Origin: CAMLFJ01 sp035463855
GTDB lineage: Bacteria; Methylomirabilota; Methylomirabilia; Rokubacteriales; CSP1-6
DNA length: 64,000 bases
Assembly: GCA_035463855.1 (NCBI GenBank)
Contig: DATHSW010000017.1
Location: forward strand, 1-64,000
Direction: 5' to 3'
Below the pieces are notes generated by a model. It saw only the letters and a list, made by a program, of their open reading frames with translations. It was not told where the DNA came from and did not search any database. The translations under genes were made by a program, and so were the position numbers. Numbering within the stretch: position 1 is the stretch's first letter; each line of letters begins with the position of its first letter. Shown here piece by piece: positions 37,306 through 46,672 of the stretch.

Positions 37306-38630
37306 CAGGCGAGCGTGAGCTGGTCGCCCGCCCTCACCACCATCCGCGCCATGGCGCCCTCGACCCAGCTCGCGCCCGGAGCCAGCACGACGGAGGTGGA
37401 CCGCACGAGGAAGGAGCGCGGGTTGGCGCCGGGCGCGGGAGCGCCGTGATCGCGGAGCGCCCGGGCCGCGGTCATCATGCGCCGGCGCACCTGGATGATC
37501 GCGGTATCGCTCGAGCCCAGGCGCTCCTGGCTGCGGTCCACGATGTCGCCCTGGCTCTCCTGGACCGCCTGGTCCTGCACGCCGAAGCCCGGGATGCCGC
37601 AGTACATGCGGGTGCGGTGGACCTCCCAGTCCATGAAGTAGTCGTTGCCCCGATTGGCCGCGGTGCGCACGTCGCCGTAGGGCTCGGAGGTGGCCGGCGC
37701 GTAGTCGCAGACGTGCGCGCCCCTGCCCTCGATGTTCAGCCGGATCTCCTCGTCGGTCAGCTTGCGGTCGGGATGCCACGTCACCATCCAGTTCACCGAG
37801 TGCGTGTCGTCCATCGGCACCCAGATGTGCGACTGCACGATGCGCTCGTCCAGATCGGTGGGCGGCATCGTGTAGAACGGCAGCAGGAACTGGGTGATGC
37901 GCCAGTACCAGCGGCCGTCCGGATTCGACCGGCGCGCGCCGATGACGACACCGTAGTCCGTGTCGGCCACCTCGAAGCGCGGCGCGCGATCCCCCGTCGA
38001 GACCGCCGCGCCCACCCCGAAGCTCACCCGGTCCATGTCCTGGGTGACCTCGCTGTTGCGATGGTCGATCGGCGCGTGCAGGAACGAGATGTGGCTCGAG
38101 TCGATGCCGCCCTCCATGGCCTGGAACCAGTTGCAGTCCTGCACGCGGCGCGAGATGAACGTGTGCCCCTCGGGGAGCAGCGTGAACTCGAGCTCGGGCA
38201 GCGGCGGGGGCGGGCTGGCCGGCCCCATGTAGGCCCAGATCACCCCGCCCTTCTCCAGGCACGGGTACGCGGTCTGGGTGACCTTGCTCGCGAAGCTCGA
38301 CTCGGGCGGCTCACTCGGCATCTCCTGGCACTGGCCGTCCAGGCCGAACTTCCAGCCGTGGTAGGCGCAGCGCATCCCGTTCTCCTCGACGCGCCCGTAG
38401 TAGAACGAAGCCCCGCGATGCGGGCAGAACTCACCGATGAGGCCGGCCCGGCCGCTCCGGCCGCGGAAGACGATGAGCCGCTCGCCGAGCAGCATCACCC
38501 GCTTGACCCGCCCGCCCGGCTCGAGCTCCTTCGATTCCACCACCGGGATCCAGTAGTGCCGGATCAGGGCGCCCATCGCGGTGCCGGGCCCGGTCCTGGT
38601 CAGGAGCTCGTTGTCCTCTCGACTCAGCAT
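37305..38630 (-). CDS. Rieske-type aromatic ring-hydroxylating oxygenase, alpha subunit
   Basis: 441 residues. The Rieske [2Fe-2S] ligands are CPHRGASF and CAYHGWKF near residues 70-95. The mononuclear iron site has the DSSHISFLHAP motif (two His) in a phthalate-oxygenase-like C-terminal domain. No reductase or ferredoxin gene is adjacent, so electrons must come from elsewhere. First gene of the Rieske-SDR-DUF5009 operon, all linked by overlapping codons. Confidence 0.93.
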   Translation of the reverse strand: MLSREDNELLTRTGPGTAMGALIRHYWIPVVESKELEPGGRVKRVMLLGERLIVFRGRSGRAGLIGEFCPHRGASFYYGRVEENGMRCAYHGWKFGLDGQCQEMPSEPPESSFASKVTQTAYPCLEKGGVIWAYMGPASPPPPLPELEFTLLPEGHTFISRRVQDCNWFQAMEGGIDSSHISFLHAPIDHRNSEVTQDMDRVSFGVGAAVSTGDRAPRFEVADTDYGVVIGARRSNPDGRWYWRITQFLLPFYTMPPTDLDERIVQSHIWVPMDDTHSVNWMVTWHPDRKLTDEEIRLNIEGRGAHVCDYAPATSEPYGDVRTAANRGNDYFMDWEVHRTRMYCGIPGFGVQDQAVQESQGDIVDRSQERLGSSDTAIIQVRRRMMTAARALRDHGAPAPGANPRSFLVRSTSVVLAPGASWVEGAMARMVVRAGDQLTLA

Positions 38631-38736
38631 CGATCGGCCCTCCTGCGCCGCAGGTTAGCACGCGGCCCGGGTGGGTCGCCAGCCGATGGGGTCGCCGGAT
38701 TGACAACGCGGGCGGCCTCCCGGAGGATGACCGACC

Positions 38737-39495
38737 GTGATGCCCTCCGTCCGACTGGACCTCGACGGGCCCGTCGCCCGCGTCACCCTGAACCGGCCCG
38801 AGGTGCTGAACGCGGGCGATCCGGGCTGGGTGGCCGAGCTGACCGAGGTGGTGGCGCGCGTGGGGTCGCTTCGCACGCTCCGGGTCGTGGTGATCACCGG
38901 AGCCGGCCGCGCTTTCTCCACCGGCGTCGACCTTCGGTCCCTCGCCGCGGGGGAGATGACGCTGCCGCACTTCGTGGCGTGGGAGGACGCGATGATCGCG
39001 ATCGAGCGCATGCCGATCCCGTTCATCGCGGCCATCAACGGCCACTGTCTGGGCGGGGGGCTCCAGCTCGCGCTGGTCTGCGACTACCGCCTGGCCTCGG
39101 CGGACGCGGTCATCGGCCTGCCCGCGGTGAAGGAGTGCCTGATCCCGTCCATGGCGCTCTACCGGCTCCCGCGGCTGATCGGCGCGGCGCGGGCGCGCCA
39201 GATGATCCTGACCGGCGAGCCGATCTCCGCGGGGCGCGCCGCGGACTACGGACTCATCGATCAAATGGTCCCGGCGGCCGAGCTCTCCCACGCGCTCGAC
39301 GAATGCATCGAGCGCTTCCTCGCGCTTCCCCCGACCGCCGTGGCCGTCAGCAAGAGCCTCCTGGCGCGCGCCTTCGATCTGCCCTTCGACGCCTTCCGCC
39401 GCGAGATGGAGGCGGGCTTCCGCCTGTGCCTCGACTCCGCCGAGCACCGCGCCGCCATGGACGAGATCCGCCGGCGGAGGAAAGGACCCGCGTGA
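38737..39495 (+). CDS. Enoyl-CoA hydratase/isomerase family protein
   Basis: 252 residues; GTG at 38737 and ATG at 38740 are both possible behind CGGAGG. Crotonase fold: VARVTLNRPEVLNA, the oxyanion region AFSTGVDLRSL and INGHCLGGGLQLALVCDYRLAS. In hydratases the first catalytic Glu lies in GGGxELA; here it is Gln (GGGLQLA), while VKECLIPS supplies the second acidic residue. Hydratase activity is therefore doubtful and another crotonase reaction likely. Coupled to the MetE-core gene by a TGATG overlap. Confidence 0.88.
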   Translation: MMPSVRLDLDGPVARVTLNRPEVLNAGDPGWVAELTEVVARVGSLRTLRVVVITGAGRAFSTGVDLRSLAAGEMTLPHFVAWEDAMIAIERMPIPFIAAINGHCLGGGLQLALVCDYRLASADAVIGLPAVKECLIPSMALYRLPRLIGAARARQMILTGEPISAGRAADYGLIDQMVPAAELSHALDECIERFLALPPTAVAVSKSLLARAFDLPFDAFRREMEAGFRLCLDSAEHRAAMDEIRRRRKGPA

Positions 39496-40517
39496 TGCCC
39501 CTGCCCTCGACGCTCCTGCCCACTTCCGTGATCGGCAGCCACGGGCTGCCCGGCTGGGTCTGGCTCGCCCGCGAGGCGCTCCAGGCCGGGCGGCTGGGCG
39601 CGACCGACGTGCGCGAGCTGATGGAAGACGCCACCCAGGTCGCCCTGCTCGACCAGGAGCGGGCCGGCATCGACGTGCTGACCACCGGCGAGATGGGCCG
39701 GGTGCGCTTCATCATCGGCTTCTACGACCATCTCCAGGGCATCCGGACCATGCAGGAGCCGCGCAAGCTCGGCCAGCCGCACTGGGACACCAATACGCCG
39801 TTCGAGGTCGTGGACCGCATCACCGCCCCGGCCGGGCTCGGCATCGTGGAGGAGTTCAAGCTGGCGCGGGCGCTCACCGGCAAGCCGCTCAAGGCCACCG
39901 TGCCCGGGCCCTACACGCTGATGTTCCCGCTGCGGCTCGGCGGCGGCTACCGCGACCGCGACACGCTGCTCGCCGACCTGGTGGGCATCGTCAACGCGGA
40001 GTGCCGCGCGCTGATGGCGGCGGGCGCCGACTTCATCCAGATCGACGAGCCGCACAGTGGCATGTACGCGGGCTCCGCGCCCAACTTCGCCCAGGGCGTC
40101 AACCGCGCGGTGGACGGCGTGCGCGCCAAGATCGCCGTCCACGTCTGCTTCGGCAATCTCTACGGCCGCCCGTTCCAGCCCGTGCGCAGCTATCGCCACG
40201 TGTACCCCGCGATCCACGAGCTGACCGCGTCCCAGGTCGTCCTCGAGTACGCCAACCGCGGCATGGACGACCTCGCCCTCTGGAAGGAGTTCCCGACCGA
40301 CAAGGAGCTGGGCGCCGGCGTGATCGACGTGAAGGCCTTCAAGGCGGAGACCGCGGACGAGGTCGCCGAGCGGATCCGCGCGCTGCTCCGCTACGTCGCC
40401 CCCGACAAGCTCTGGCTCAACCCCGACTGCGGCTTCTGGGAGACCCCGCGCTGGGCCACGCGGCTCAAGATGGCGGCCCTCGTCGAGGGCGCCCGCATCG
40501 TCCGCCAGGAGCTCTAG
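39495..40517 (+). CDS. Core-MetE type cobalamin-independent methyltransferase
   Basis: 340 residues corresponding to the C-terminal catalytic domain of MetE only. The zinc ligands are intact: His and Cys in AVHVCFGN, Glu in VLEYANRG and Cys in LNPDCGFWE. IQIDEPHSG matches the IDEPA-type substrate loop. Full MetE is about 750 residues; short forms may use other methyl donors or act on other thiols, so methionine synthase is only one option. Its TAG stop shares the palindrome CTAG with the stop of the converging LLM gene. Confidence 0.88.
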   Translation: MPLPSTLLPTSVIGSHGLPGWVWLAREALQAGRLGATDVRELMEDATQVALLDQERAGIDVLTTGEMGRVRFIIGFYDHLQGIRTMQEPRKLGQPHWDTNTPFEVVDRITAPAGLGIVEEFKLARALTGKPLKATVPGPYTLMFPLRLGGGYRDRDTLLADLVGIVNAECRALMAAGADFIQIDEPHSGMYAGSAPNFAQGVNRAVDGVRAKIAVHVCFGNLYGRPFQPVRSYRHVYPAIHELTASQVVLEYANRGMDDLALWKEFPTDKELGAGVIDVKAFKAETADEVAERIRALLRYVAPDKLWLNPDCGFWETPRWATRLKMAALVEGARIVRQEL

Positions 40518-41293
40518 GCGGCGGCGCGGACGAGGGCCAGGTGGTCTTCCACCGTGTCCTTGGCGGTGATCGCGCGAAGCACGACCTCGTCCACCGCGCC
40601 GTCCCAGGCCCGGAGCGCGGCCCGGATGCCGTCGGGGGCCGTGGCCGCGATCGCGGTGTCCACCGGCTTCACGCCCATCCGGACGAAGTGGGCGTGGTAG
40701 GCCGGGATGGCGTCGTAGCGGCCGCCCTCGTCCGCCAGGCGCTCCGCGGCCGGGCCCAGGGCCACCCGCACGTAGGCGTAGAGCCGCGGCATCGGACGCT
40801 TGGCGGCCGCCGCGCCGGCGCGCACCAGATCGGCGGAGCGGCGCGCGTACTCGGGGGTGAGCCAGTTGAAGAGGACGCCGTCGGCGACCTCGCCGGCCAG
40901 CCGGCACATCTTGGGGCCCAGCGCGGCCACGATGATCCGCGTCGAGAGCTGGGCGCGGAGCGCGGCCACGCCGTCGCGCACGCGCTTGAGGGCTTCGGGG
41001 TTCGGGCTGCCCACGCCGAGGAGGAGCCGCGAGGGTGGGAGCGCGTGGCCGCGGACGCCTTCGACGATGCTCGCGGGCCCGCGGGTGTGCAGCGGGATGA
41101 CCCCGACGCCCAGGTCGAGGCGGCGGGTCTCGGCGGCCGCGTGCGCGAGCGAGCCCAGGCCGTCCACCGGCCCCGGGTGATTGACCCAGAACGATCGGTA
41201 GCCGAGCGCTTCGGCCTCGCGCGCCGAGGCGCGGATGATCTCCGGTGACACGCCCGCGAATACCGCGAATCCCTTCTCCGTGCCTGCTGCCAT
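40514..41293 (-). CDS. LLM-class (luciferase-like) flavin oxidoreductase
   Basis: 259 residues from the ATG at 41293, preceded by CCAGGAGG; the open frame upstream is a shadow. The barrel elements AREAEALGYRSFWVNHPG, RLDLGVGVIPLHTR, RLLLGVGSPNP and VADGVLFNWLTPE follow the F420/FMN-dependent LLM family. Short for the family (usually 280-350). Substrate unknown. Divergent from an MFS carrier, 87 bp between starts. Confidence 0.87.
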   Translation of the reverse strand: MAAGTEKGFAVFAGVSPEIIRASAREAEALGYRSFWVNHPGPVDGLGSLAHAAAETRRLDLGVGVIPLHTRGPASIVEGVRGHALPPSRLLLGVGSPNPEALKRVRDGVAALRAQLSTRIIVAALGPKMCRLAGEVADGVLFNWLTPEYARRSADLVRAGAAAAKRPMPRLYAYVRVALGPAAERLADEGGRYDAIPAYHAHFVRMGVKPVDTAIAATAPDGIRAALRAWDGAVDEVVLRAITAKDTVEDHLALVRAAA

Positions 41294-41380
41294 GATGGCC
41301 TCCTGGTGGCGGTGGTGGGCCCGATCATACGCGGTGATGGGCTTGCGCTCCATGCCAATACGGGATACACCCGAGCGGTC

Positions 41381-42580
41381 ATGCGAGAGCCCACGGGCGT
41401 GCGCATCCTCGCCTGGATGTGCGTGCTCATCGCGGTCAACCAGCTCGGCTTCGGCAGCATCGTCCCCGCGCTCGCCCTCTACGCCCGGTCCTTCGACGTC
41501 ACCCAGTCCGCGATCGGCCTGGCCATCGCGGTGTACGGGCTCGCGCGCTTCCTCGTCGCGGTGCCGGCGGGGCGGCTCGCGGACGGGCTCGGGCGGCGCC
41601 GCACGCTGGCGGTGGGCGGCCTGCTCTCGGCGGCCGGCAACGCGCTCTGCGCGCTGGCCCCGACCTACGCGACCTTCGTCGGCGCCCGGTTCGTGGCGGG
41701 CGCCGGCGCCGCGCTCGTCCTCACCACCGGCCTGATCGTGATCGCGGACATCTCCACCCCCGCCAATCGGGGGCGGATGATGTCGGCCTACCAGGGCGTG
41801 TTCATCTTCGCGGTCGGGATCGGCCCGCTGCCGGGCGGCCTCCTCGCCAGCCACTGGGGTCTCGCCGCGCCGTTCGTCGCCTACGCGGTGACGTCGCTCC
41901 TGGCCTCGGCGGTGGCCTGGCTCGCGGTCCCCGAGACGCGGGCGGTCCGCCGCGCCGACGAGCCCGCGACCACGGAGGCGCCGTACCGGGCCCAGCTGCG
42001 GCTTCTCACCTCCCACCGCGGGTTCATGCTGGTGAGCCTCATCGCCTTCGTGAACGCGGTCGCCCGCACCGGCGCTCTGTTCAACATCATCCCGATCCTG
42101 GCTCGCGACCGGCTGTCGCTCGACACCGACCGGATCGGCTTCGGCCTGGCCCTGGCCAGCATCGTCGGCCTGGCGCTCGCGTATCCGGCGGGCGTGCTGG
42201 TGGATCGCTACGGACGGAAGATCATCATCGTGCCGGCCACGATCCTGTCGGGGCTCTCGCTCGTGCTGTTCCTGCGGGCGCCGGGCTACGCCTGGTTCCT
42301 CGCCGCCTGCGCGGCCTGGAGCATCGCGATGGGCATCAGCGGCGCGGCCCCCGCCGCCTACGCCGCCGACGCCGCGCCGGCCGGGATGAACGCAGCCGCG
42401 CTCAGCACCTATCGGATGCTGGCCGATCTGGGCTACGTGGTCGGCCCCATCGCCCTGGGACTGGCCGCCGACCTCGCGGGCGCGGACGCCGCCCTGGGCG
42501 GCACCGCGATCCTGCTCGTCTCGGTGGCGCTGCTGTTCGCCCGCTTCGCCCCCGAGACCTACCGCGGCGGCCGCTTCTAG
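41381..42580 (+). CDS. MFS transporter
   Basis: 399 residues, twelve predicted helices. The MFS signature GRLADGLGRRRTL lies in the loop between helices 2 and 3, and VLVDRYGRKIII is the equivalent in the second half. The RFVAGAGAALVLTTG segment resembles motif C of drug/H+ antiporters, so export is a reasonable guess. Start at 41381 chosen because upstream codons cover the divergent promoter region. Substrate unknown. Confidence 0.92.
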   Translation: MREPTGVRILAWMCVLIAVNQLGFGSIVPALALYARSFDVTQSAIGLAIAVYGLARFLVAVPAGRLADGLGRRRTLAVGGLLSAAGNALCALAPTYATFVGARFVAGAGAALVLTTGLIVIADISTPANRGRMMSAYQGVFIFAVGIGPLPGGLLASHWGLAAPFVAYAVTSLLASAVAWLAVPETRAVRRADEPATTEAPYRAQLRLLTSHRGFMLVSLIAFVNAVARTGALFNIIPILARDRLSLDTDRIGFGLALASIVGLALAYPAGVLVDRYGRKIIIVPATILSGLSLVLFLRAPGYAWFLAACAAWSIAMGISGAAPAAYAADAAPAGMNAAALSTYRMLADLGYVVGPIALGLAADLAGADAALGGTAILLVSVALLFARFAPETYRGGRF

Positions 42581-42631
42581 CCGCCGCGGTTGGGACGGCC
42601 AGATCGAGCGACGGTGGTATGGTGTCAGGCC

Positions 42632-43597
42632 ATGACCACACTCCTGATGCTCCCGCCCCAGACGAAGACGACGCGGGAGTGGGCGGCCCGCGTCGCGGCG
42701 GCCCTGCCCGCGCTCACCGTCGTGGTCGCGGAGGACGAGGCGCACGCCGCGCGCGAGATCGGCCACGCCGAGGCCGCCTTCGGCACGCCCTCGCCGCCCC
42801 TGCTGCGCCAGGCCGGGCGCCTCCGCTGGCTGCAGGCCCCGCAGGCCGCGCCGCCCGCCGGCTACTACCACGCGGAACTGGTCGCGCACCCGGTGGTGGT
42901 GACCAACTTCCGCGAGATCTACAACGACCACATCGGCGCGCACATCATGGCCTTCGTGCTCGCCTTCGCCCGCGGCCTGCACTACTACCTGCCGCTGCAG
43001 CTCCGGCACGAGTGGAAACCGGCGCCGACGGACACCGGCGTCGTGCACCTGCCCGAGGCCACCGCGCTCATCGTGGGGGTGGGCGGCATCGGCAGCGAGG
43101 CGGCGCGGCTGGCGGAGGCCTTCGGCATGCGGGTGATCGGGATCGACGCGCGGCGGCGGGACGCCCCGCCCGGCGTCTCCAAGCTGGACGGCCCCGACGC
43201 GCTCGACGCGCTCCTGCCCGAGGCCGACTTCGTCATCCTCACGGTCCCGCACACGCCCGAGACGGAAGCCCTCATGCACCGCGCGCGATTCCAGCGCATG
43301 AAGCGGAGCGCGTTCTTCATCAACATCGGGCGCGGCATGACCACCCGGCTCGACGACCTGGTGGCCGCGCTGCGGGCTGGCGAGATCGCGGGGGCCGCGC
43401 TCGACGTATTCGAGCAGGAGCCCCTGCCCGCCGATCACCCGCTCTGGACGACGCCCAACGTGCTGATCACGCCGCACACCGCCGGCTACGGCCCCTATCT
43501 GGACGATCGCCGCTACGCGATCCTGCTCGACAACTGCCGCCGGTTCCTCGCCAACCAACCCCTCCGCAACACCGTCGACAAGTCCCGCTGGTTCTGA
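42632..43597 (+). CDS. D-2-hydroxyacid dehydrogenase family protein
   Basis: 321 residues. NAD-binding motif IVGVGGIGSEAARLA, catalytic Arg in FINIGRGMT, Glu in VFEQEPLP and His in ITPHTAGYG are present. GIDARRR after the second strand suggests possible NADP use. Likely reduces a 2-oxoacid. A second, distant homologue lies at 52617. Convergent with the next MFS gene, 8 bp apart. Confidence 0.92.
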   Translation: MTTLLMLPPQTKTTREWAARVAAALPALTVVVAEDEAHAAREIGHAEAAFGTPSPPLLRQAGRLRWLQAPQAAPPAGYYHAELVAHPVVVTNFREIYNDHIGAHIMAFVLAFARGLHYYLPLQLRHEWKPAPTDTGVVHLPEATALIVGVGGIGSEAARLAEAFGMRVIGIDARRRDAPPGVSKLDGPDALDALLPEADFVILTVPHTPETEALMHRARFQRMKRSAFFINIGRGMTTRLDDLVAALRAGEIAGAALDVFEQEPLPADHPLWTTPNVLITPHTAGYGPYLDDRRYAILLDNCRRFLANQPLRNTVDKSRWF

Positions 43598-43605
43598 GCG
43601 GGGTC

Positions 43606-44817
43606 CTAGACGGCGGGGGCGGGGCGCGCGCTGCGCCGGACCTGCACGACGGTGCCGATGGTGCAGAGCATCAGGATGGCGACCGCCACGAAGAGCATGC
43701 GGGGGTCGCCGTGGTCGAGGAGCCACCCGAAGGCGAGCGGGGTGATGCAGGAGCCGAGATCGAGCCCGGAGTACACGAAGCCGAACACCTTGCCGGAGGC
43801 GCCGGGCGGCGTCGCCGCGCGCACCAGCATGTCGCGCGAGGGCCCGGTGGCCCCGTGGCAGAAGCCGGTCAGGCCCAGGACCACCGGGAGCAGCGACGGC
43901 GCGAGCGCCCCGGTGGCGAGCAGCATCATGAAGCCGGCCCCTCCCACCAGCCCCGCGACCGCCACGACGTCGTGCCGGCGCGTCCGGTCGGCCAGGAGGC
44001 CCCCCGCCAGGATCCCGCTGGCGCCGCCCACCAGGAACGCGGTGAGCGCCCCGGTGGCCAGGGCCAGCGGGGTGTCGTAGATCCGCATCAGCGTGGTGAC
44101 GCCGAAGGTCTGCACGCCGATCAGCGCGGTGGCGATGAAGGCGAAGTAGGCGAAGGCGGACAGGATCGGCGTGGTCAGCAGCAGGCGCACGTCGCGCCCC
44201 GTGGTGCTCCGCCGCCGCTCGGCCTCGCGCCGGCCCACGAAGGCGCGGAGCTGGGTCGCCAGCCCGGCGACCACCGCGAGTCCCAGGGCCCCGACGCTCA
44301 CGAGCGCGACCCGCCAGCCCCAGTGCGCGGTGAGCCCCACCACCACCGTGGGCGCCACCGCCCACCCGAGATTGCCGGAGATCGAGTGCGCGCTGTAGCC
44401 GCGGCCGATGCGCCGCGGATCCACCGAGGCGTTCAGGATCGAGTAGTCGGCGGGATGGAAGACGCTGTTGCCGAGCCCGGCCAGCAGCGCCACCGGCAGC
44501 AGCAGCCAGTAGGTGGGCACGAGTCCGGCCAGCGCGATCGCGGTGGAGAAGAGCGCCATGCCGCCGAGCAGCACGCGGTGCGCGCCCACCCGATCCACCA
44601 GGAAGCCCGAGACGGTCTGCCCGACGCCGGAGGCACCGTAGAACACGCTCATGGCCAGGCCGAGCGCCACGTACGGCACGCTGAAGACCTCCTTCAGCAG
44701 CGGGAAGAGCGGCGGCAGCGTGAGCTGGAAGAAATGGCTGAAGAAGTGGGCGGCGCCGATGAGGCCGATGACCCGGACGTCGCTGCGGAAGCCGGCACGA
44801 TCGGGGGGACCGGACAC
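43606..44817 (-). CDS. MFS transporter (fosmidomycin-resistance-like topology)
   Basis: 403 residues from a GTG at 44817; an ATG at 44865 would place 16 extra residues over the divergent promoter. Twelve helices. AAHFFSHFFQLTLPPLFPLLKEVF at the start and GLGNSVFHPADYSIL in helix 4-5 are typical of the Fsr/fosmidomycin-resistance branch. LVDRVGAHRVLLGG is motif A. Likely an exporter; substrate unknown. Confidence 0.9.
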   Translation of the reverse strand: MSGPPDRAGFRSDVRVIGLIGAAHFFSHFFQLTLPPLFPLLKEVFSVPYVALGLAMSVFYGASGVGQTVSGFLVDRVGAHRVLLGGMALFSTAIALAGLVPTYWLLLPVALLAGLGNSVFHPADYSILNASVDPRRIGRGYSAHSISGNLGWAVAPTVVVGLTAHWGWRVALVSVGALGLAVVAGLATQLRAFVGRREAERRRSTTGRDVRLLLTTPILSAFAYFAFIATALIGVQTFGVTTLMRIYDTPLALATGALTAFLVGGASGILAGGLLADRTRRHDVVAVAGLVGGAGFMMLLATGALAPSLLPVVLGLTGFCHGATGPSRDMLVRAATPPGASGKVFGFVYSGLDLGSCITPLAFGWLLDHGDPRMLFVAVAILMLCTIGTVVQVRRSARPAPAV

Positions 44818-44876
44818 GGGACCCAATTGTACACGACGGTCTGCTATGATCGGGCACGCCGACAAAGGAGGGCGCC

Positions 44877-45431
44877 ATGGACACGACCTACTCCCTCGAC
44901 CAGTTCCTCGCCGACGCGCGCGCCACCATCAAGGGCAAGGGCATTCCGGGCGGGCTCGCCGAGATCCGCGACCACCTGGAGAAGCTCCTGCACAATCCCG
45001 AGCTGCTCAAGAAGCACCTGGGCGATCCGGTGCCCTACGTCGAGCGGGCCACCATCGGCCACGATCCCGAGACGGACGTGCACGTGCTCGTCCACGGGCG
45101 GCAGAAGGCGGGCAAGTCCTCGGTGCACGATCACGGGCCGTGCTGGGTCGTCTACGGCAACTACCGCAACCCCACCCGGATGCGCCGGTGGCGCCGGCTG
45201 GACGACGGCAGCCGGCCGGGCCACGCCGAGCTGACGCTGCAGCGCGAGTTCATGAACGAGCCCGGCCGTGCGGCCGCCTTCGCGGTGGGCGACATCCACT
45301 CCATCGAGTTCGGCGACGACACCTTCTTCATCCGCGTGACCGGCGGCGACGTGGAGACCAAGGAAACCCACCGCTTCGACGTGGAGAAGAAGACGGTGGA
45401 GATCGCCAACCGGGCGCAGGGGCAGAGGTGA
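44877..45431 (+). CDS. Cysteine-dioxygenase-like cupin protein
   Basis: 184 residues with a strong AAAGGAGGGCG ribosome binding site. SSVHDHGPCWVVYGNY provides the H-x-H of cupin motif 1 and DIHSIEF the third His. The layout (helical N-terminus, then beta-barrel) resembles thiol dioxygenases that form sulfinic acids with Fe(II), but the cupin superfamily is broad. A TATGAT at 44845-44850 is a candidate -10 box. Confidence 0.78.
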   Translation: MDTTYSLDQFLADARATIKGKGIPGGLAEIRDHLEKLLHNPELLKKHLGDPVPYVERATIGHDPETDVHVLVHGRQKAGKSSVHDHGPCWVVYGNYRNPTRMRRWRRLDDGSRPGHAELTLQREFMNEPGRAAAFAVGDIHSIEFGDDTFFIRVTGGDVETKETHRFDVEKKTVEIANRAQGQR

Positions 45432-45516
45432 CGCGGAGGGGGACCGCGCCCCCCTTCCGAGCCTCCCCCCGGGGATGGATGGCGCGGGCCCAGCCCGCGC
45501 GCGAAGCGGACCGCCC

Positions 45517-45834
45517 CTAGACCTTCCCCCAGTAGGCGCGGGCCGCGGGGAAGACCGCCTTGCAGCGGGTGGGCTCGGTCGGCCCGTCGAGCACGTCGGC
45601 CACCCCGCGCCAGATCGCATAGTGCGGCGTATTGCGGTGCGCCTCCAGCGCGGCCTGGTCCTTGTAGACCTCGTAGAAGTAGTAGACGTTGTCGTCCTTC
45701 TCGTCCTGGAGCACGTTGAAGCGCAGGCAGCCCGGCTCGTCCCGCTCCGAGCCGAGCGCGTCCGCCTCGATCGCCTTCAGGAACTTCTCCCGCATCCCCG
45801 GCTTGATCTTCGCCTTCACCCAGATCGCGAGCAT
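45517..45834 (-). CDS. Antibiotic biosynthesis monooxygenase (ABM) domain protein
   Basis: 105 residues. KAKIKPGMREKFLKAIEAD, DEPGCLRFNVLQDEKDDNVYYFYEVYKDQAALEAH (spread over about 30-70) and HYAIW form a single ABM ferredoxin-like domain. Members include heme-degrading and quinol monooxygenases and small dimeric sensors. Start at 45834 begins exactly at the first strand. Confidence 0.88.
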   Translation of the reverse strand: MLAIWVKAKIKPGMREKFLKAIEADALGSERDEPGCLRFNVLQDEKDDNVYYFYEVYKDQAALEAHRNTPHYAIWRGVADVLDGPTEPTRCKAVFPAARAYWGKV

Positions 45835-45951
45835 CGTCGCCCTCCCGGTTCGAGTTGGTGAGCCGCGGCCGACATTACCACGGGCCCGGCCGGCGCGGCG
45901 GCTTGCCTTCGCCCTCCCGGCCGTCGTAGCATCCCCGGCGGGAGACCCTCC

Positions 45952-46668
45952 ATGGATCCATCCTCGATCAGCGCGCTCACCTTCGACGTGTTCGGCACCG
46001 TGGTGGACTGGCGCACCAGCGTCATCCGGGAAGGCGAGACGTTCGGCAAGGCCCGCGGCCTCTCGGTGGACTGGGCCAAGTTCGCCGACAGCTGGCGCGG
46101 TCTCTACCAGCCCGCGATGGAGGAGGTCCGCAGCGGGCGGCGGCCGTGGGCCAAGCTCGACGAGCTTCACCGCGAGAGCCTCGTGCGGCTGCTCGGCGAC
46201 TTCGGCATCACCGGCGTCGCCCCCGCCGAGATCGACCATCTGAACTACGCCTGGCACCGGCTCGATCCGTGGCCCGACGCGGTCGCCGGCCTCACCCGCC
46301 TCAAGCGGCGCTTCACCCTGGCCACGCTCTCGAACGGCAATATCGCCCTCATGGTGGACATGGCCAGGCGCGCCGGGCTGCCGTGGGACGCGATCCTGGG
46401 CGCCGAGGTGGCGCGCGCCTACAAGCCCACCCCCGAGGCGTACCTGCGCAGCGCCGAGGCCCTGGGGCTCCGGCCCGAGCAGTGCCTGATGGTGGCCGCG
46501 CATCCGGCCGATCTGGCCGCGGCCGCGCGCTGCGGCCTCCGCACCGCCTACGTGCCGCGCCCGCTCGAGTTCGGCCCGGGGCGCCCGGGATCGGCGCCCG
46601 AGCCCGGGCAGACGTTCGACGTCGTGGCGGGCGACTTCGTGGACCTGGCCGACAAGCTCGCCTGCTGA
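45952..46668 (+). CDS. Haloacid dehalogenase type II family hydrolase
   Basis: 238 residues. HAD nucleophile motif LTFDVFGTVVDW at the N-terminus, motif II TLSNGN, motif III Lys in YKPTPEAY and the C-terminal MVAAHPADLAAA are the L-2-haloacid dehalogenase pattern. Reaction likely hydrolysis of 2-haloacids or a related HAD reaction. It begins an operon that continues with SDR, phosphotransferase, and hydantoinase A and B. Confidence 0.9.
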   Translation: MDPSSISALTFDVFGTVVDWRTSVIREGETFGKARGLSVDWAKFADSWRGLYQPAMEEVRSGRRPWAKLDELHRESLVRLLGDFGITGVAPAEIDHLNYAWHRLDPWPDAVAGLTRLKRRFTLATLSNGNIALMVDMARRAGLPWDAILGAEVARAYKPTPEAYLRSAEALGLRPEQCLMVAAHPADLAAAARCGLRTAYVPRPLEFGPGRPGSAPEPGQTFDVVAGDFVDLADKLAC

Positions 46669-46672
46669 GCGC

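Noticed and set aside
44827..44850. TTGTAC and TATGAT as a sigma-70 promoter for the cupin gene
   Set aside because: The TATGAT is reasonable but the spacer to TTGTAC is only 12 bp, too short for a sigma-70 promoter. The -10 is mentioned only within the gene entry.
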